Assembly (NCBI RefSeq): GCF_020906515.1
Contig: NC_085852.1
Coordinates: 3,348,001 to 3,412,000, forward strand
Direction: 5' to 3'
Length of the DNA stretch: 64,000 nucleotides
DNA from: Vanrija pseudolonga
Lineage: Eukaryota; Basidiomycota; Tremellomycetes; Trichosporonales; Trichosporonaceae
The notes under the pieces were generated by a model. The model saw nothing but the letters and a program-made list of their open reading frames with translations. It was not told the origin of the DNA and made no database searches. Shown here piece after piece: positions 24,238-36,000 of this stretch. The position numbers and the translations under genes were made by a program. Within the stretch, counting starts at the first letter, position 1. Each line of letters starts with the position of its first letter.

Positions 24238-25819
24238 CGTGGAGGGAGGGGTGTGTATCGAGGCCTTGGTCTTGTTGTTGTTGCCTGTTGTGGCCTTGTG
24301 TTTGTGTCTAGTGGTCTAGTCTATGAGAATGCAATGATCGTCCTCAGAGTTCTCTGTCGATGCTTTATATTCCCCTCTTGGCGGCCCACCCGCGATGCCA
24401 GACCGACGACTTGTCGAGCATTGTCTTTGCGTGGCACCACCCACATCGTCGTCTCGACAACTGCATCTGCCTCGGATCCGAGTGCTACGTCATAGAATCT
24501 CGGATCCGAAAACTCTCCATTAGGTTTGTGGCCAATTACAATTTCTTTTGTTGAGTGTAATTGTTTTGTATTCATCGAGGCCAACCTCGGTCACCATCGA
24601 CTGTGTTGTTCATGGCCTCGCCTCCTCCTGCCTTGACCTTGATGCCGGGGGCGCCTTGGCACCGCTGATTAGCTCGGGGCTGACAAGCAAGGGAGGAAGA
24701 TCACACCGGCGGATTCACCACCCAGCACACTCCAGCACTCCGAGAACCCCCGAGCACACCCAGCACTGTCCATCGGCCCTCCGTGAGCGGCCAACCACTT
24801 CGACTCGCCGTGGGTTTGGCGGGCAAGGCATGGTATTGTCCACGCTGATGGCGCGGCTGCACCATCACAGGCCCACAGGCGGAACCAATGGCATGGCACA
24901 TACGCCCTACCCATCTCCCTGCTACAGCCCAGAGAGAGTGTGTAAGAACGTATGCCGCTCGAGCCTGTGAGCCAACTCGGGCACCAGTGTGTCTGTCCTC
25001 GGTGGTCCCCCCCCGTATGAAACTATCCACTATCAAGTGCTATACGGCTCCACTCTGTGATAGGCTATCTACGCATGAGGTGCACGCTCCGGGGGTTGAC
25101 AGGGCGTCGGTCATCGCGTACCGACTACATATCCTCAGGAAGCACCCGATACAAGACATCGAACCCCGAGATAGCGGGCGCATCATCAAGATCAACACCC
25201 AGGTGTGCCCCGTTATCGTCGAGTGGTTGATGGGGCGCGCGCAGACAAGCCGGATTGCGATCCACATTCATCAGTAAGTGGAGGACATCAGCGCCCTTCG
25301 GCCTTCGTGAAACGTCTCTGAACACGCGACCGCGACCACGCCCAGCACGTGACGCAAAAGACCTCGGTCCGACGGCCTCCGCCGTGCCCCCTGGATTCTT
25401 TACTGGCCAATGAGGGCGGTGGTCCCTGTGTAAGGATTCCTTTGTCCCTCGGCCCGACAGACACCGACTTGTGCTCTGCTGTTGCCCATAAACAAGCAAA
25501 ATTCCCGTTCGCCCGCTCTTCTGGGCCTCAGGATTCCCGTTCTATCACCAATTTTCGCTTTGTGATGCAGGCAGGCTGCCCACGCGCACAGGAACAGAAG
25601 CCGCCGCCCTCCCCCGCAGGCCACACCGGCAACACAGCCGGGTGGAGTGGAGGGATTGGTGGGGGCTCCTGACTACCACGCCATGGAGGTGGGCTGCTCC
25701 GGTGTCCGCCGCCCATCGTGCGCCTCGCCTTCACAGACAGAGAAGGGACCATCACTGTTGTGTTCTCCAACGCCCCGACAAACCATCTCTGACGGCCCCG
25801 CACCCGGCCCCGCCTCGCC
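24238..25819. promoter_or_regulatory. Divergent promoter region, GNL1 / Zn2Cys6 regulator
   Basis: Divergent upstream region. It contains a tandem pair of ATTCCCGTT sites at 25501-25541 close to the regulator gene. Nothing else supported. Confidence 0.5.
25501..25541 (-). promoter_or_regulatory. Tandem pair of ATTCCCGTT sites, 32 bp apart
   Basis: Exact copies at 25501-25509 and 25533-25541, each followed by C, about 280-320 bp before the regulator ATG. Same orientation and spacing as the pair at 11942. Suggests autoregulation if the regulator binds this motif. Confidence 0.55.
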
Positions 25820-28800
25820 ATGTCTGACCATCCCAGCGCCGGCCAAGACGAAGGCGGCATCCCACCCCGTAGGTCTTGTTGTGATCTCGGCCTGCCTCTC
25901 CGGGAGGCCTGCCGATGGCGGCACATGCTAACACTGCCGTTCCTCACTGCCGACCGCCGCTGCCATGTTCCATGCTACCCAGGTGCCTGCGTGAGTCATA
26001 CGAACGTGGTCACCGTGGCGTGCTGACCATTGCCTGCAGGATGCCTGTCGAAAGGTCCGTTAACCTCAACGTCACCTTTGGAGTTCTTCTGACATGGTTG
26101 CAGATGAAGATCCGATGCGAAGGCAAGGAAGATCCTCCATGCCGGAGGTGAGTGACATGACTCGGCATCCTGGCACAGCTGATGCGGCCAAGATGTCGGA
26201 ATTTTCGCCTGGAGTGCACATTCACCCAGAGCAAGGGTCGGGGGGACGACGACGAGGGCGAGCAAGCTCGGAGGTGAGCATACGCCCAACACCCAAGCCC
26301 TTTCCTTGGAACGTGCGCTCACCAGTGTCACCAAGACGTATTGCGTCACTCGAAGGAGAAGTAACCGGTATCAGTCATACGGTCACCGGTATCAACCAGA
26401 AGCTCGAAGACCTAGGCGTGTTACTGCAGCGGTTGGCCGGCGGGGCAGTCGGTGGCGGACTGCCCCGGATGCATCAGCACAGCAGCCCAGCAATGCCACA
26501 CCACGGAGGGCACCTCGGGTATGGTGGCCCGATGGACGAAGTGTCCCCCGCACACACGCATTCGACAACCCACCCCACGCCACCGACGGCTCGGGATCGT
26601 GAGTGAACCAAGCCTGAGCCGTTGCTGATAACCCAGTGGCAATTGATGCCATTACGGGTCCTATGTCCAATTCGCCGTCTCACCACCCCTCGTCGTCCGC
26701 CTCACATCACTACACGCTCGTTGGTCGCTCACCTGCAGCCATGAATCCACCATGGACCGGGAGCGTGCCTCCAGAGGCTGTATCGCGAGCCATACCCGGA
26801 CGCACACACGGGGGAGAGTGGGCCAATGGGCACCCACCACCCTCCGTACCGGGAACGGACAGCCTGCCATCGCTGGTCCGCGAGGGAACGATATCGGATG
26901 AAGACGACCATGACCCACTTGAGAGCTCCATGCAGGAGCCGTTCCGCGAACTGACACGCAAGGAGGAGGAGGCGAGGCTACGCGCCGAAGGCCATGACCC
27001 CGCTGTCAGGCGCATGAGTCACTCGCGCAACGCCGAGGGAGGTGCGGTGAGGAGCTCGAAGCGCAAACGTCTCAACGATGAGGACGATCCCGACTGGGGA
27101 ACGTCGCCGATTGTAGAGAAGGGCGACCCGAGAGCCAATGCCCAGGACCCAGTCACTGCCGGGTTCTGTACCGAGGAGGAGGGCAAGGAGCTATTCCAAG
27201 CGTGAGTCTGCTCGATTTGATCAGCCTGACGCCTAGATTCTTCAAGCACGCACACCCGTTCATCCCAGTGCTCAACCCGCGAGAGGATACGTGGGAGAAG
27301 TGGGTCCACCCGGCAGGATGTAACTGATGATGAGCCTGCGCCAACGGTCTCCGTTCATCGTCACCGTTATCTTGTCGATCGCCTTGCGTGCTCGGGACGG
27401 GTGCGGACCTCCCTCGGACCTTACCAAGAAGTGTCGCGATTCAGCAGAGGATATGGCTAAGCAGACCCTCTTCTCCCCTATCGCGACACTCGAGACAGTC
27501 CAGGCTTTGAGTGAGTCGTCATCACGGGAGATTAGTGCTGACGGCACCAGCCTTGATTACGTCCTGGGGTGAGCATGCTTGGAGGACATGCTGTCACGCC
27601 ATGGCGCTGGCCGTCGATATGCGGCTATACCGCTGTCTGCCATACCTATACAAGATCCGCACGCAGTCTCGTAAGCCGGACGCAAATCTCGAGAGACAGA
27701 TGCCTCTCGTGGCCGGTGCGAGGGTCTGGCTGGCGGTGAGTAGATGCTCAAGTGTGCTGCGCTGACATTCAGCTCGTCAAGCAGTCGTACGAAATGTCGT
27801 TCAACCACGCGCAGCCCATCCAGTTTTCCGGGTCACTGCAAGAGCGTATCCCATACGCACGTGAACTTCTCCAGCACCCCTTGTCGACCGTGTACGACAG
27901 TCGGTTCCTTGTATCGATCGAGCTCTGCGCTGCACGTGAAGAGGCTTTCCGCCCATGGACTGCATCTAGCTGTCAAGATCTGTCCAGTGTAGATGACGTC
28001 CTCCGCAAGGTCAACAAGGGCATCGACACGTGCTATGAGTACTGGCTCAACTACTACCACCGTGTGGGTGTGCCGTCCGACCACTTCCTCGTCAAGGAGC
28101 TCGGCAGCCAGAAGGCCTATGGTATCATGTTCGCCAACGCCGCAGCATGGTATGGCGTGCACTCGAAGAATGACGCTGTATTGTTGTCCGCAGAGCGCCG
28201 GCAGTGGGTCCAGTCGGCTTTACGTGCGGCGGCCTTCCTCACATCGTCGATTGGCAGTGGCAGGCAAGAGAAGGACTCAGAGTTTGGTAACCACAACTTC
28301 CATGTCGCCATTGTTGCCACTGCACGGTACCTTATTCGCATGTGCGAGCTCATCCCGGACGCGGCGGACCTCAATCAGGTCAGCTTGGACATTGACCGAC
28401 TGTTGTTGAAGCTGCCGTTCTGTGAGTGTATCGCCCGAGATCAGAGCTGACATTTAGATCCTGTGGTACCATTCGCAGAGAGCCTGCGGCGCACGCTCGC
28501 CAAGGCTCGTGACCAAGGCGTGCTGCCGTACACGTCGATATCAGAGCAGGCCGACGCAGCGGTACGCGGTCTCAGCCCACGCGATCCCGAGCAACCATCA
28601 CCAGCATCGGTAGGGAGCCTCGACATCTCGTCACTCCTTCCACCCGGATTCAACGCCTTCCCATGGAACGACCCAGCCGTGGCCGGACGGACGCCTGCAA
28701 GTGTGCTACCATCACAGTCGCCCGCCAACCAATACGGCGCTGAGTTACTGTCTGCCGGGGTCACCTGGCCTGATGACATCTCATTGTCAAACTGGCTGTT

Positions 28801-28934
28801 ACCAGACGGTGCGTTGCGACTCGGGGGCGTGGCTAACCTGTCCAGATGTGAACGGCGCTTCGGGGCTGACAGCCAACGAGCATGACCCAGAAGTTGTTGA
28901 GTGGCTGTCGGCGGTGGCGGGGCCGACTGGTTGA
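25820..28934 (+). CDS. Zn2Cys6 transcription factor with fungal-specific domain
   Basis: Thirteen exons: 25820-25868, 25983-25990, 26040-26054, 26104-26147, 26193-26273, 26336-26598, 26637-27201, 27237-27299, 27335-27510, 27551-27735, 27773-28421, 28458-28808, 28846-28934; 845 residues. Only this splicing gives the binuclear zinc cluster RGACDACRKMKIRC...CRRCRNFRLEC, with Cys at 20, 23, 30, 38, 41 and 48 (CX2CX6CX7CX2CX6C). Exons 2 and 3 are 8 and 15 nt. The first intron is 114 nt, in frame and stop-free; keeping it would still leave a zinc cluster but lose the consensus Arg before Gly-Ala-Cys. A short coiled coil (IASLEGEVTGI) follows, then a disordered Ser/Pro/His-rich stretch. The fungal-specific regulatory domain starts around HPFIPVLNPRED and SPFIVTVILSIALRA. 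Nuclear. It sits between the sugar genes, so control of them is a natural but untested inference. Confidence 0.9.
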
Positions 28935-29638
28935 TGATGAGCGCCTCGACGGCTGATATTGTATTCACGGTGTTGTAAAGGCATGAAATTCCCCCCAGGA
29001 GCCTAATAGTGGTGGCTGGTGAAGGAGGATAGGCGCAATGAGCGGCACATCCATACTATGGTTCCACTCCACGATCGTTATCACTTGAACCTTCCGTGCG
29101 TTGCTTGCCTGCCTATTCGGCGAGAACAACGCCGACTTGGCGACCTTGGCATGCAGGAGGTTGGTTAGGGTTTGAACATTGCGGAGCATTTGGGCGGTTT
29201 GGATTCGAGCCAACGCCGGAGCAATGTTGTACACCAACTACTTCGCTTCTTGGCGGGTCTGGGCATGAGTCGATTGCTACAGATCCTTCAGAGTCACTGC
29301 CCCACATGTTAAGCCACAAGTGATCTGTAGAGGCATCAAGCGACGTCGGAGTGTCTGTAGGTATGGCTGGAGGCGACGTGTGGCGGATTGGACGGATTGG
29401 TGGCGGGCGACGTCCTGTCAAGACCGAGCTGTTCTAAGTTATGTTCAAGCTGTTTCACACAGCGTTCTAACTCCAGAATTGGAACGGGAAACCGCAATCC
29501 ATATTTTTCTTCCCTATGCTTTCATCAACATTTTGTTAAGACAGGCCGCCTCCCCTTTCTCCTTAGGCCCCGCGACCCTGCCTCGTTCACCATTGCGGAT
29601 CCGCATCCTTCGGAACACTCCCAGGTCCACCTTAAGAC
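28935..29638. other. Convergent gap, regulator / permease B
   Basis: Both neighbours end here. A one-off variant, AACGGGAAA at 29483-29491, resembles the sugar motif but differs at the last base and does not lie in a promoter. Confidence 0.55.
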
Positions 29639-31602
29639 CTAAGCCTTGGTGTTGTTGTTCTCAATGTGATCGCGCTCGACGTCCTGTTTGTCGATAGCGT
29701 CATGGGCACCCGCGATCGTCGTGTCGTTGCGTTCGAACACGTCAATGTCGACAGACTGGAACTTGCGCGCGGGGACCTTGGCGACGAACCGGGCGTTCAG
29801 TTCGTGGAAGGTAAGTCCCTGAGTGTTAATCAGCTCTGAAAACCACAGGGGCAGCAGTCGAGAAACTCACCTTCGGCTCGGGGAGACGGAAGTAGATCCA
29901 CACGATGCACAGCCCACACATGCCGGCCCAGTAGAAGGCCGTCTTTCCGCCCCAGTTCCACGCTGTCGGGTTGAGCATGTAGCTGCTGTATGAGCCGTTG
30001 ATGACACCGACGACATTGTAGAAGCCCCGGCCGAGGTTGATAGTCTTGATCGCGAGACGACGGGAAGGAAGCTCGGCGACAAGAGAGTAGCAGACCTGTG
30101 TGGGGGTCAGAGGTGTATTAAAATGCTGCAGTGGGCAACTTACAGTTCCAACAGTGAACTGGTAGCAGACACTCCAGATGAGCAGCATGCAGCCGACGGC
30201 CCAGGAAGACGCCGTGGTGTTGAGGGTGGAGACACCACCAATAATGAGCAGAACGGCGCACATCCAGATGCAGCCGTAGAGGTACATGGAGCGACGGCCG
30301 ATTCCCATTCCGATCAGGACCCAGGAGATGAAAGTACCACCAGTGTTGATCGCATACTGTCCCATGGTCATCGAGAAAGCATTCTCGGGCGAGAAACCAG
30401 CTTGTTCCTGGCCGAGTCAGTGGTGGCGCTTGGGGAAGAGGATCGACATACCAGGAAATAGGTGGCACTGCCCATGAGCGACGATCCGCACATTTGCTGT
30501 ACTGCCCAGGCACCACAAACAATCTCGGTGCGACGGAGGTTGGTTCCGCGGAAGAGCTCCTTGTAGCTGGCACCGGACGTGGCCTGACGCTCCATGGCGA
30601 TAGTGTGCTCGATCATAGCCAGAGCGTTGTTGACCTCTTCCTCCTGGTCACCAGAGTAGAGGCGCTTGAGGGACAAGCGGGCCTCTTCGGGACGTCCACG
30701 GCGGACGAGCCACCAAGGTGACTCGGGGGCGAAAATGGCGGTGAGGATAAGCGGAATAGGCCACACCCACTGCACCGCATACGGGATACGCCAGCCCCAA
30801 TCGTCGGTGCGACGGAGGAGACCTGAAAAGTCAGCAACGGTTCAGCCGGTGTAAAGTAGCTCGCCTCTCAGCATTCCAATGCCAATGAGCTGGCCGATTC
30901 CCCAGCAAGCGTTCACCCACGTGGTGAGGATGCCACGGAGGGGAAGAGGGGCGACTTCGGCGGCGTAGGTCGTCGTGAGGGTCTGGAAGATGCCCCAGGC
31001 AAAGCCGACCAGGAATTGGGCTGCGAGCAGCATGCCGAGAGAGTTGGCGAAGAAGAAGAGGAAGAAGACGCCGCACATCCACACGAGGGTGACGAGCATG
31101 GTGCGACGGTATCCAAAGCGCTCGGCAATCCAGCCGTTGAGCTGTGGTGGTCAGCGCGGGGTGCCACATTGTCACTCACAATGACGCCAACAATGGCCGT
31201 GCAACCGGCAGCATTACCGAGACCGGCCATCCAGCGGGCAGGAATCTGGTAGTCCACCTCGCCGTTCTTGTCAATGTGCATTTGGCCAAAGCGCTTGCGG
31301 AAGGAGGGGTAGGCGTCTGGTTCGTCAGCGCTGGGCTGCCATAGGTACTTACAAAAGTTGCCGGTCAAAACCATGTCGAATGCCTCCATCACGACGGCCA
31401 CCGAAATCATCATGGACCAGAAGCATGCCTTGGGGTACTGCCTGAGACCTTGGATGAGGGTCATCTTGTGCTGCGATCGAGTGGCCTGCTCGGCCTGGAG
31501 AATGAGCTGCTCGACGCGCTCCGACTCGGCTTGAACTTTGTCATCGGCAAAGTGGGCGGCCGGTGGAGGGGCGTCGGTAACGCCAGTACTGGACTTGGGC
31601 AT
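29639..31602 (-). CDS. Alpha-glucoside-type MFS sugar permease (copy B)
   Basis: Seven exons: 31602-31353, 31316-31180, 31141-30865, 30822-30452, 30407-30144, 30095-29871, 29818-29639; 567 residues. Clear paralogue of the permease at 8607-10727: the same MEAFDMVLTGNFYAYP signature region, FGYRRTM, APESPWWLVRRGR, ELPSRRLAIK and RLPEPKG. The first two intron positions are shared. Copy B has four further introns that copy A lacks, while copy A has one that B lacks. The third intron of B (30864-30823) starts GC rather than GT; no GT is available that would restore the reading frame. A tandem pair of AACGGGAAT sites lies 249-290 bp upstream of the start. Substrate is probably an alpha-linked oligosaccharide, by analogy only. 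Confidence 0.92.
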
Positions 31603-33063
31603 TGTCGATTTGTGATGTCGGGGTGAGTGTGGGGCTCTCGATGGCCCCGGCTGGTGGTTATATGTGCACTAAAAGCCTCTGGAGCGCCGCGGTCGGAGTT
31701 GGAGTTGACCATGCTCGAACCGATTTATCGGCTGATTGCGATGATCGACGACTCTGGCCATGTTTCTATGAGCAAGTTGAGGACTTGTTCAGAATCCCAC
31801 AACTCCAGGAGCACTTTGATCCGTCTGTGGTCCGGCCGGGCGACGTTGCGAACGGGAATAATTTTGCGAAGGAGTGGCAATCCAACGGGAATCTTGCGAT
31901 CTGCTGATGCTTTCTCTCTTTTCCTCTGCAATGTTCGGGACACTCTGGACCGGGTGGGGCGATGGGGGTGGACTCAAGGGCCATAGTGGACGTGGGTGGG
32001 AGGTTTGTGGCAAAGCCGCGACCACGAGCCGCGCAAGTGGTGCGCACCTGACCGCCACACACTGTGCATTTGATCTCGACCCTGTCCGCTCCCGGCGGAC
32101 CTCGGAGCTTGCACCGATAGCACCCGCCAGCTGGGAGCCTAGCGAGGTGGGGGCGAGGTTTGATGCGTGGCTACATTTAGGCGTAGGAACAACATGACTC
32201 CGCTTTGGACTGCGAGTTTAAGATGATCACGACGAAATCCGAAATCCGTATCGTCGGTGTGCGGTATGCCTGCCCCCAATTCTCGCTCGCTTCAGTTCGA
32301 CCTCACTATCTCCCCGACGTCAGCAATACAAGTGCGAGGTCATTGCATCTCGTACCACTGTCCTGCGGTGACTCCGTCGCTGACAGAATGTAGACTGATG
32401 GTTGCTTGCGTTCCGAGCGAGGGACATGTGGTTTGCTCGGTTGTCGGTCCCGTCGCCCCTCGGTCAGCGATTTGCGGATATCATGGCGGAGTATTCCCGC
32501 TGATGCGGGGGCTTCCTGCTTTCCTTTGGGCACACACGCGCTTGTGCTTGGCCTTGGCAAAGACTCTCTGTCACATTGTCGGCTCGGCTGCCGATGTAAA
32601 TCGGTGCCGATGTAAGCGAGCGTCTTATTCCGAGCGAGCTGCGGTGGCAGGTGGCTCGTCGACGTTGTTCGTGGCAGTGCTTTCAGTACTCCCCCACTCT
32701 GGTAACCTATGGGCAGGGTCAGCACCCACTCACACGGGGTTCCCGAGGCCTCCACTCATGCTCTTTCCAGTTAATTGGCAACCCCCACCGTGGATCCGAG
32801 GGTGTCAAGGGGGCGGCAAGTTACGGCCCAACGTGAAGCGGCGTCGCGGAGCGTGGGAGTCGTGAGTTTGCACGGTCTTGCAGCCCGTGTCCTAATTACC
32901 GTCAGCAACAGAGGCAGCTCGGGGCGAATACCACCACCGAATTATCGGTGTGCGGGGGACTGTGATCCGCCATTGTCGGATGTGGTTCGGTGTCCCTCCC
33001 GACAAGTGACAGCCGATCCTGCTCACTTCGCCCTTGACGGTTTCATGGTAAAGTCTTAACAGA
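31603..33063. promoter_or_regulatory. Divergent promoter region, permease B / alpha-mannosidase
   Basis: Shared upstream region of two diverging genes. It holds the exact motif pair at 31851-31892 near permease B and a one-mismatch relative (ATTCCCGCT) at about 32493. No gene supported. Confidence 0.5.
31851..31892 (+). promoter_or_regulatory. Tandem pair of AACGGGAAT sites, 33 bp apart
   Basis: Exact copies at 31851-31859 and 31884-31892. The first is preceded by G as in the other sites, the second by C. Both are followed within a few bases by a TTGCG stretch. Confidence 0.55.
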
Positions 33064-36000
33064 ATGTCGGTCGAGCACGCCGTCGAAACCTCTGAAGCAA
33101 CTCTCGAAATGAGTGAACGTGAAACTGCACACGGAAACCATCGAAGTCCCACAAATGGCACACCTAGTCACCGACATAGTCCCGCAAGCTCATATCCAAC
33201 GCACACGCACGAGGCCCGTGAGTAATTGCTGGACGTTGCCCAGCTGATAGCCGTAGGTTACAAAGCGCTCCCTCAATCTGGTCGTCGACTGGAAGAGTTT
33301 ATTGTGGGTCGTTTTATACCCTCGCCGCTCACCATCCCCTAGGGTGGTTACTACCGGAACTACAACCTCTCGTCGCTTCTTGACATACACCGACATGACG
33401 GGAGGCCGCACGTTCACCTGGAGCTCTGGTCCGCGCCGGCCGGCGCAAAGCCATCGTTCAAACAGGCAAGGGCCCAGGCGTATGCCCCAGTGTGGAAGGG
33501 CATGATTCTTGGCCCAAGCTGGGTGAGTGTTGAGCAGGCAGCCCAAGTTGACATCAGTCAAACCATTGGTTCAAAGTCACTTTGAACATCCCGCCCGAGT
33601 ATAGCCAATTTGAAAGCGTCGTGTTCGAGTTTGATGCCGAAGGTGAAGCCCTCATCTTTGATATCGAGGGGAGGCCTCTGCAAGGTGAGATATTTGATGG
33701 ATCAGCTCCGTGCTGATGTCAGGTTTGACGGGCGGTACCAACAAAGACCGACGAGTGGGGTTCACTATCCCAGCCCACGATGTGGCCGCCGGCACCGTAA
33801 GCTACTACATTGAAGCGAACTGCAACGGAGGCTACGGGGTTGACGACAACATGTTTAGTGAACAACAGGCAAGTGCCCATGGCATGTGTCTTACTGATGT
33901 GCCACAGCCCCGCACCCGTTGGGAGTTGAAGTCAGCCGACCTTGTCGTGCCCAACATGGAAGCCCACCGCCTTCTGTACGACTTCGAGTTTATCCATGAC
34001 CTGAGCCGGGAGCTGCCGCGTGAGAGCACACTTGCCCAACGCGCGCTATACACAGCCAACCAGATGATGAATGCCTTCGTTCGCGGCGACCTCGATAGCG
34101 TCCACGAGGCGCGGAATGCCGCGGACCAGGTCCTGGGGTCCCAGTGGGAGCGGCGCGTCGAGGAGCAGTGCCGACGTGGAGAGCAGCAAGGCCGCACCTC
34201 AGACATCTCACTCTGGGCGATTGGGCATTGGTGAGTGGATTCAACGCGTACGCCAACCCTAACTTCCAGTCACATTGACACGGCGTGGCTCTGGCCATAC
34301 AGCGTGACGCAGCAAAAGGCGGGTCGGAGCTGGAGCGCCCAGCTCGACCTCCTTGAGAGATACCCCGAGTTCATCTTCACGGCGACCCAGCCGCAACAGT
34401 TCCAATGGGTCGAAGAGCTGTACCCTGACCTATGGGCCCGTATCCTCGACCGCGTAAAGGAAGGTCGATTCCAGCCCCTCGGGTGTACGTGGGTCGAGAT
34501 GGACACCAATATCCCATCGGGCGAGTCTCTTGTCCGCCAGTTCCTCTACGGGCAGAGGTATTTCCAGCGCAAGTTTGGCAACAAGTCGCAGACGTTTGTT
34601 TTGCCCGACACGTTTGGGTACTCGTCCCAGCTACCCCAGCTGGCGAGGCTGGCAGGCGCACCAAACTTCTTTACCCAGAAGCTGTCTTGGAACGACGTGT
34701 GAGTGGTCGTCAGTGTCAGCATTGCTGACCGGTCAGAAACACGTTCCCGCACTCAACCTTCAACTGGGTTGGGCTCGATGGGTCCCAGGTGCTCACGCAC
34801 ATGACTCCTGTGGACGCATACAACGCGCAGTGCAAGGTGCGAGAGCTGCGGATGGGGATGACAGGCAAGAACGCCGATGTAAGCGCGCACGCACTGCTGC
34901 TCTTCGGGCACGGGGATGGCGGTGGCGGCCCCACGGCGCCGATGCTCGAGAGGCTCCGTCGCACGCGTGCACTCGAATCGCGTGCCGACGCGGGAGGGGT
35001 CATGCCACGCATTCGGACGGGCAGCTTTGAAGACTTTTTCGACGCCGTCAGAGCCGACTCTGACAATGGTGTGCGCTTGCCGACTTGGCACGGCGAGCTT
35101 TACCTCGAGCTGCACCGAGCGACGTACACTTCCGGGGGTGCGATCAAGAAATCCAATCGACTGAGCGAGAACCTGCTCCGCGAAGCAGAGTACGCGGCGA
35201 CCATGGCGAGCTTGCACGACCCGGATTACAAGTACCCCAAGGCCCACCTCGACGCCATTTGGGAAGACGTCATGCTCAATCAGTTCCACGACGTCCTGCC
35301 CGGGACTTGCATCACCGAGGTGTACGTTGACACGGCTGATATATATAGGCGGGTGAAGTGCGACTTGGAAGAGATCATCAGCGAGGCTTACGACGTCTTG
35401 TACGGCCCCGCTGGCACAATGGTGCTGGTCATCAACACTCTGCCTGGCTTTGCACGCACCGAGGTGGTCCATGTACCGAAAGGCGCACCCAACAGTCATC
35501 AAACCCCGCCCAATGGTGGGGAGTACGTCTTGGCGAGGATGGATGGGCGGCGAGATGTCGCAGAGCTTGCAGACTATGCTGGGACGCCAGTGTCGACCCA
35601 GGAGGTCTCGCCTGGAGTGTTCGTCCTGTCCAACGCCTTCATCACCGTTACCATCAGCAATGGGCGGATTACAAGCTTAGTGGACGTTGGTCTCGAGTAA
35701 GTTGCTTCCCTGGTGCGGCGCGGCGGCTGACGGTCAGGCGTGAACTTCTCGCAGAAGGCGCTTCGGCAGGCCTCGCCATGTACCAGGACATGCCCAATTT
35801 CTGGGATGCCTGGGATGTGGATGTTCACCATCTCCACCAGGTAAAGCACCTGGCCTTTGATAGCGTGGCTGTCCACGAGTCTGGGCCGCTGCGGGGAAGC
35901 CTCATTGCCAAGCTGAGATACGGCGACAGCTCGTTTGAGATCACCATCTCGCTCGACGCTGTACCCGTGGTCCCCAGTGCAGAGGCTCGCACCATGCTCC

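Noticed and set aside
23548-24495. Open frame of 315 codons antisense to GNL1
   Set aside because: Same mirror effect; no intron-style borders or motif.
29483-29491. AACGGGAAA as a tenth sugar-motif copy
   Set aside because: Last base differs, there is no partner, and it sits between two gene 3' ends.
33710-34234. Mannosidase exon starting at 33710 without splicing
   Set aside because: It uses a non-ATG start inside an intron; the model spliced at 33684/33723 joins GRPLQ-GLTGG in frame.
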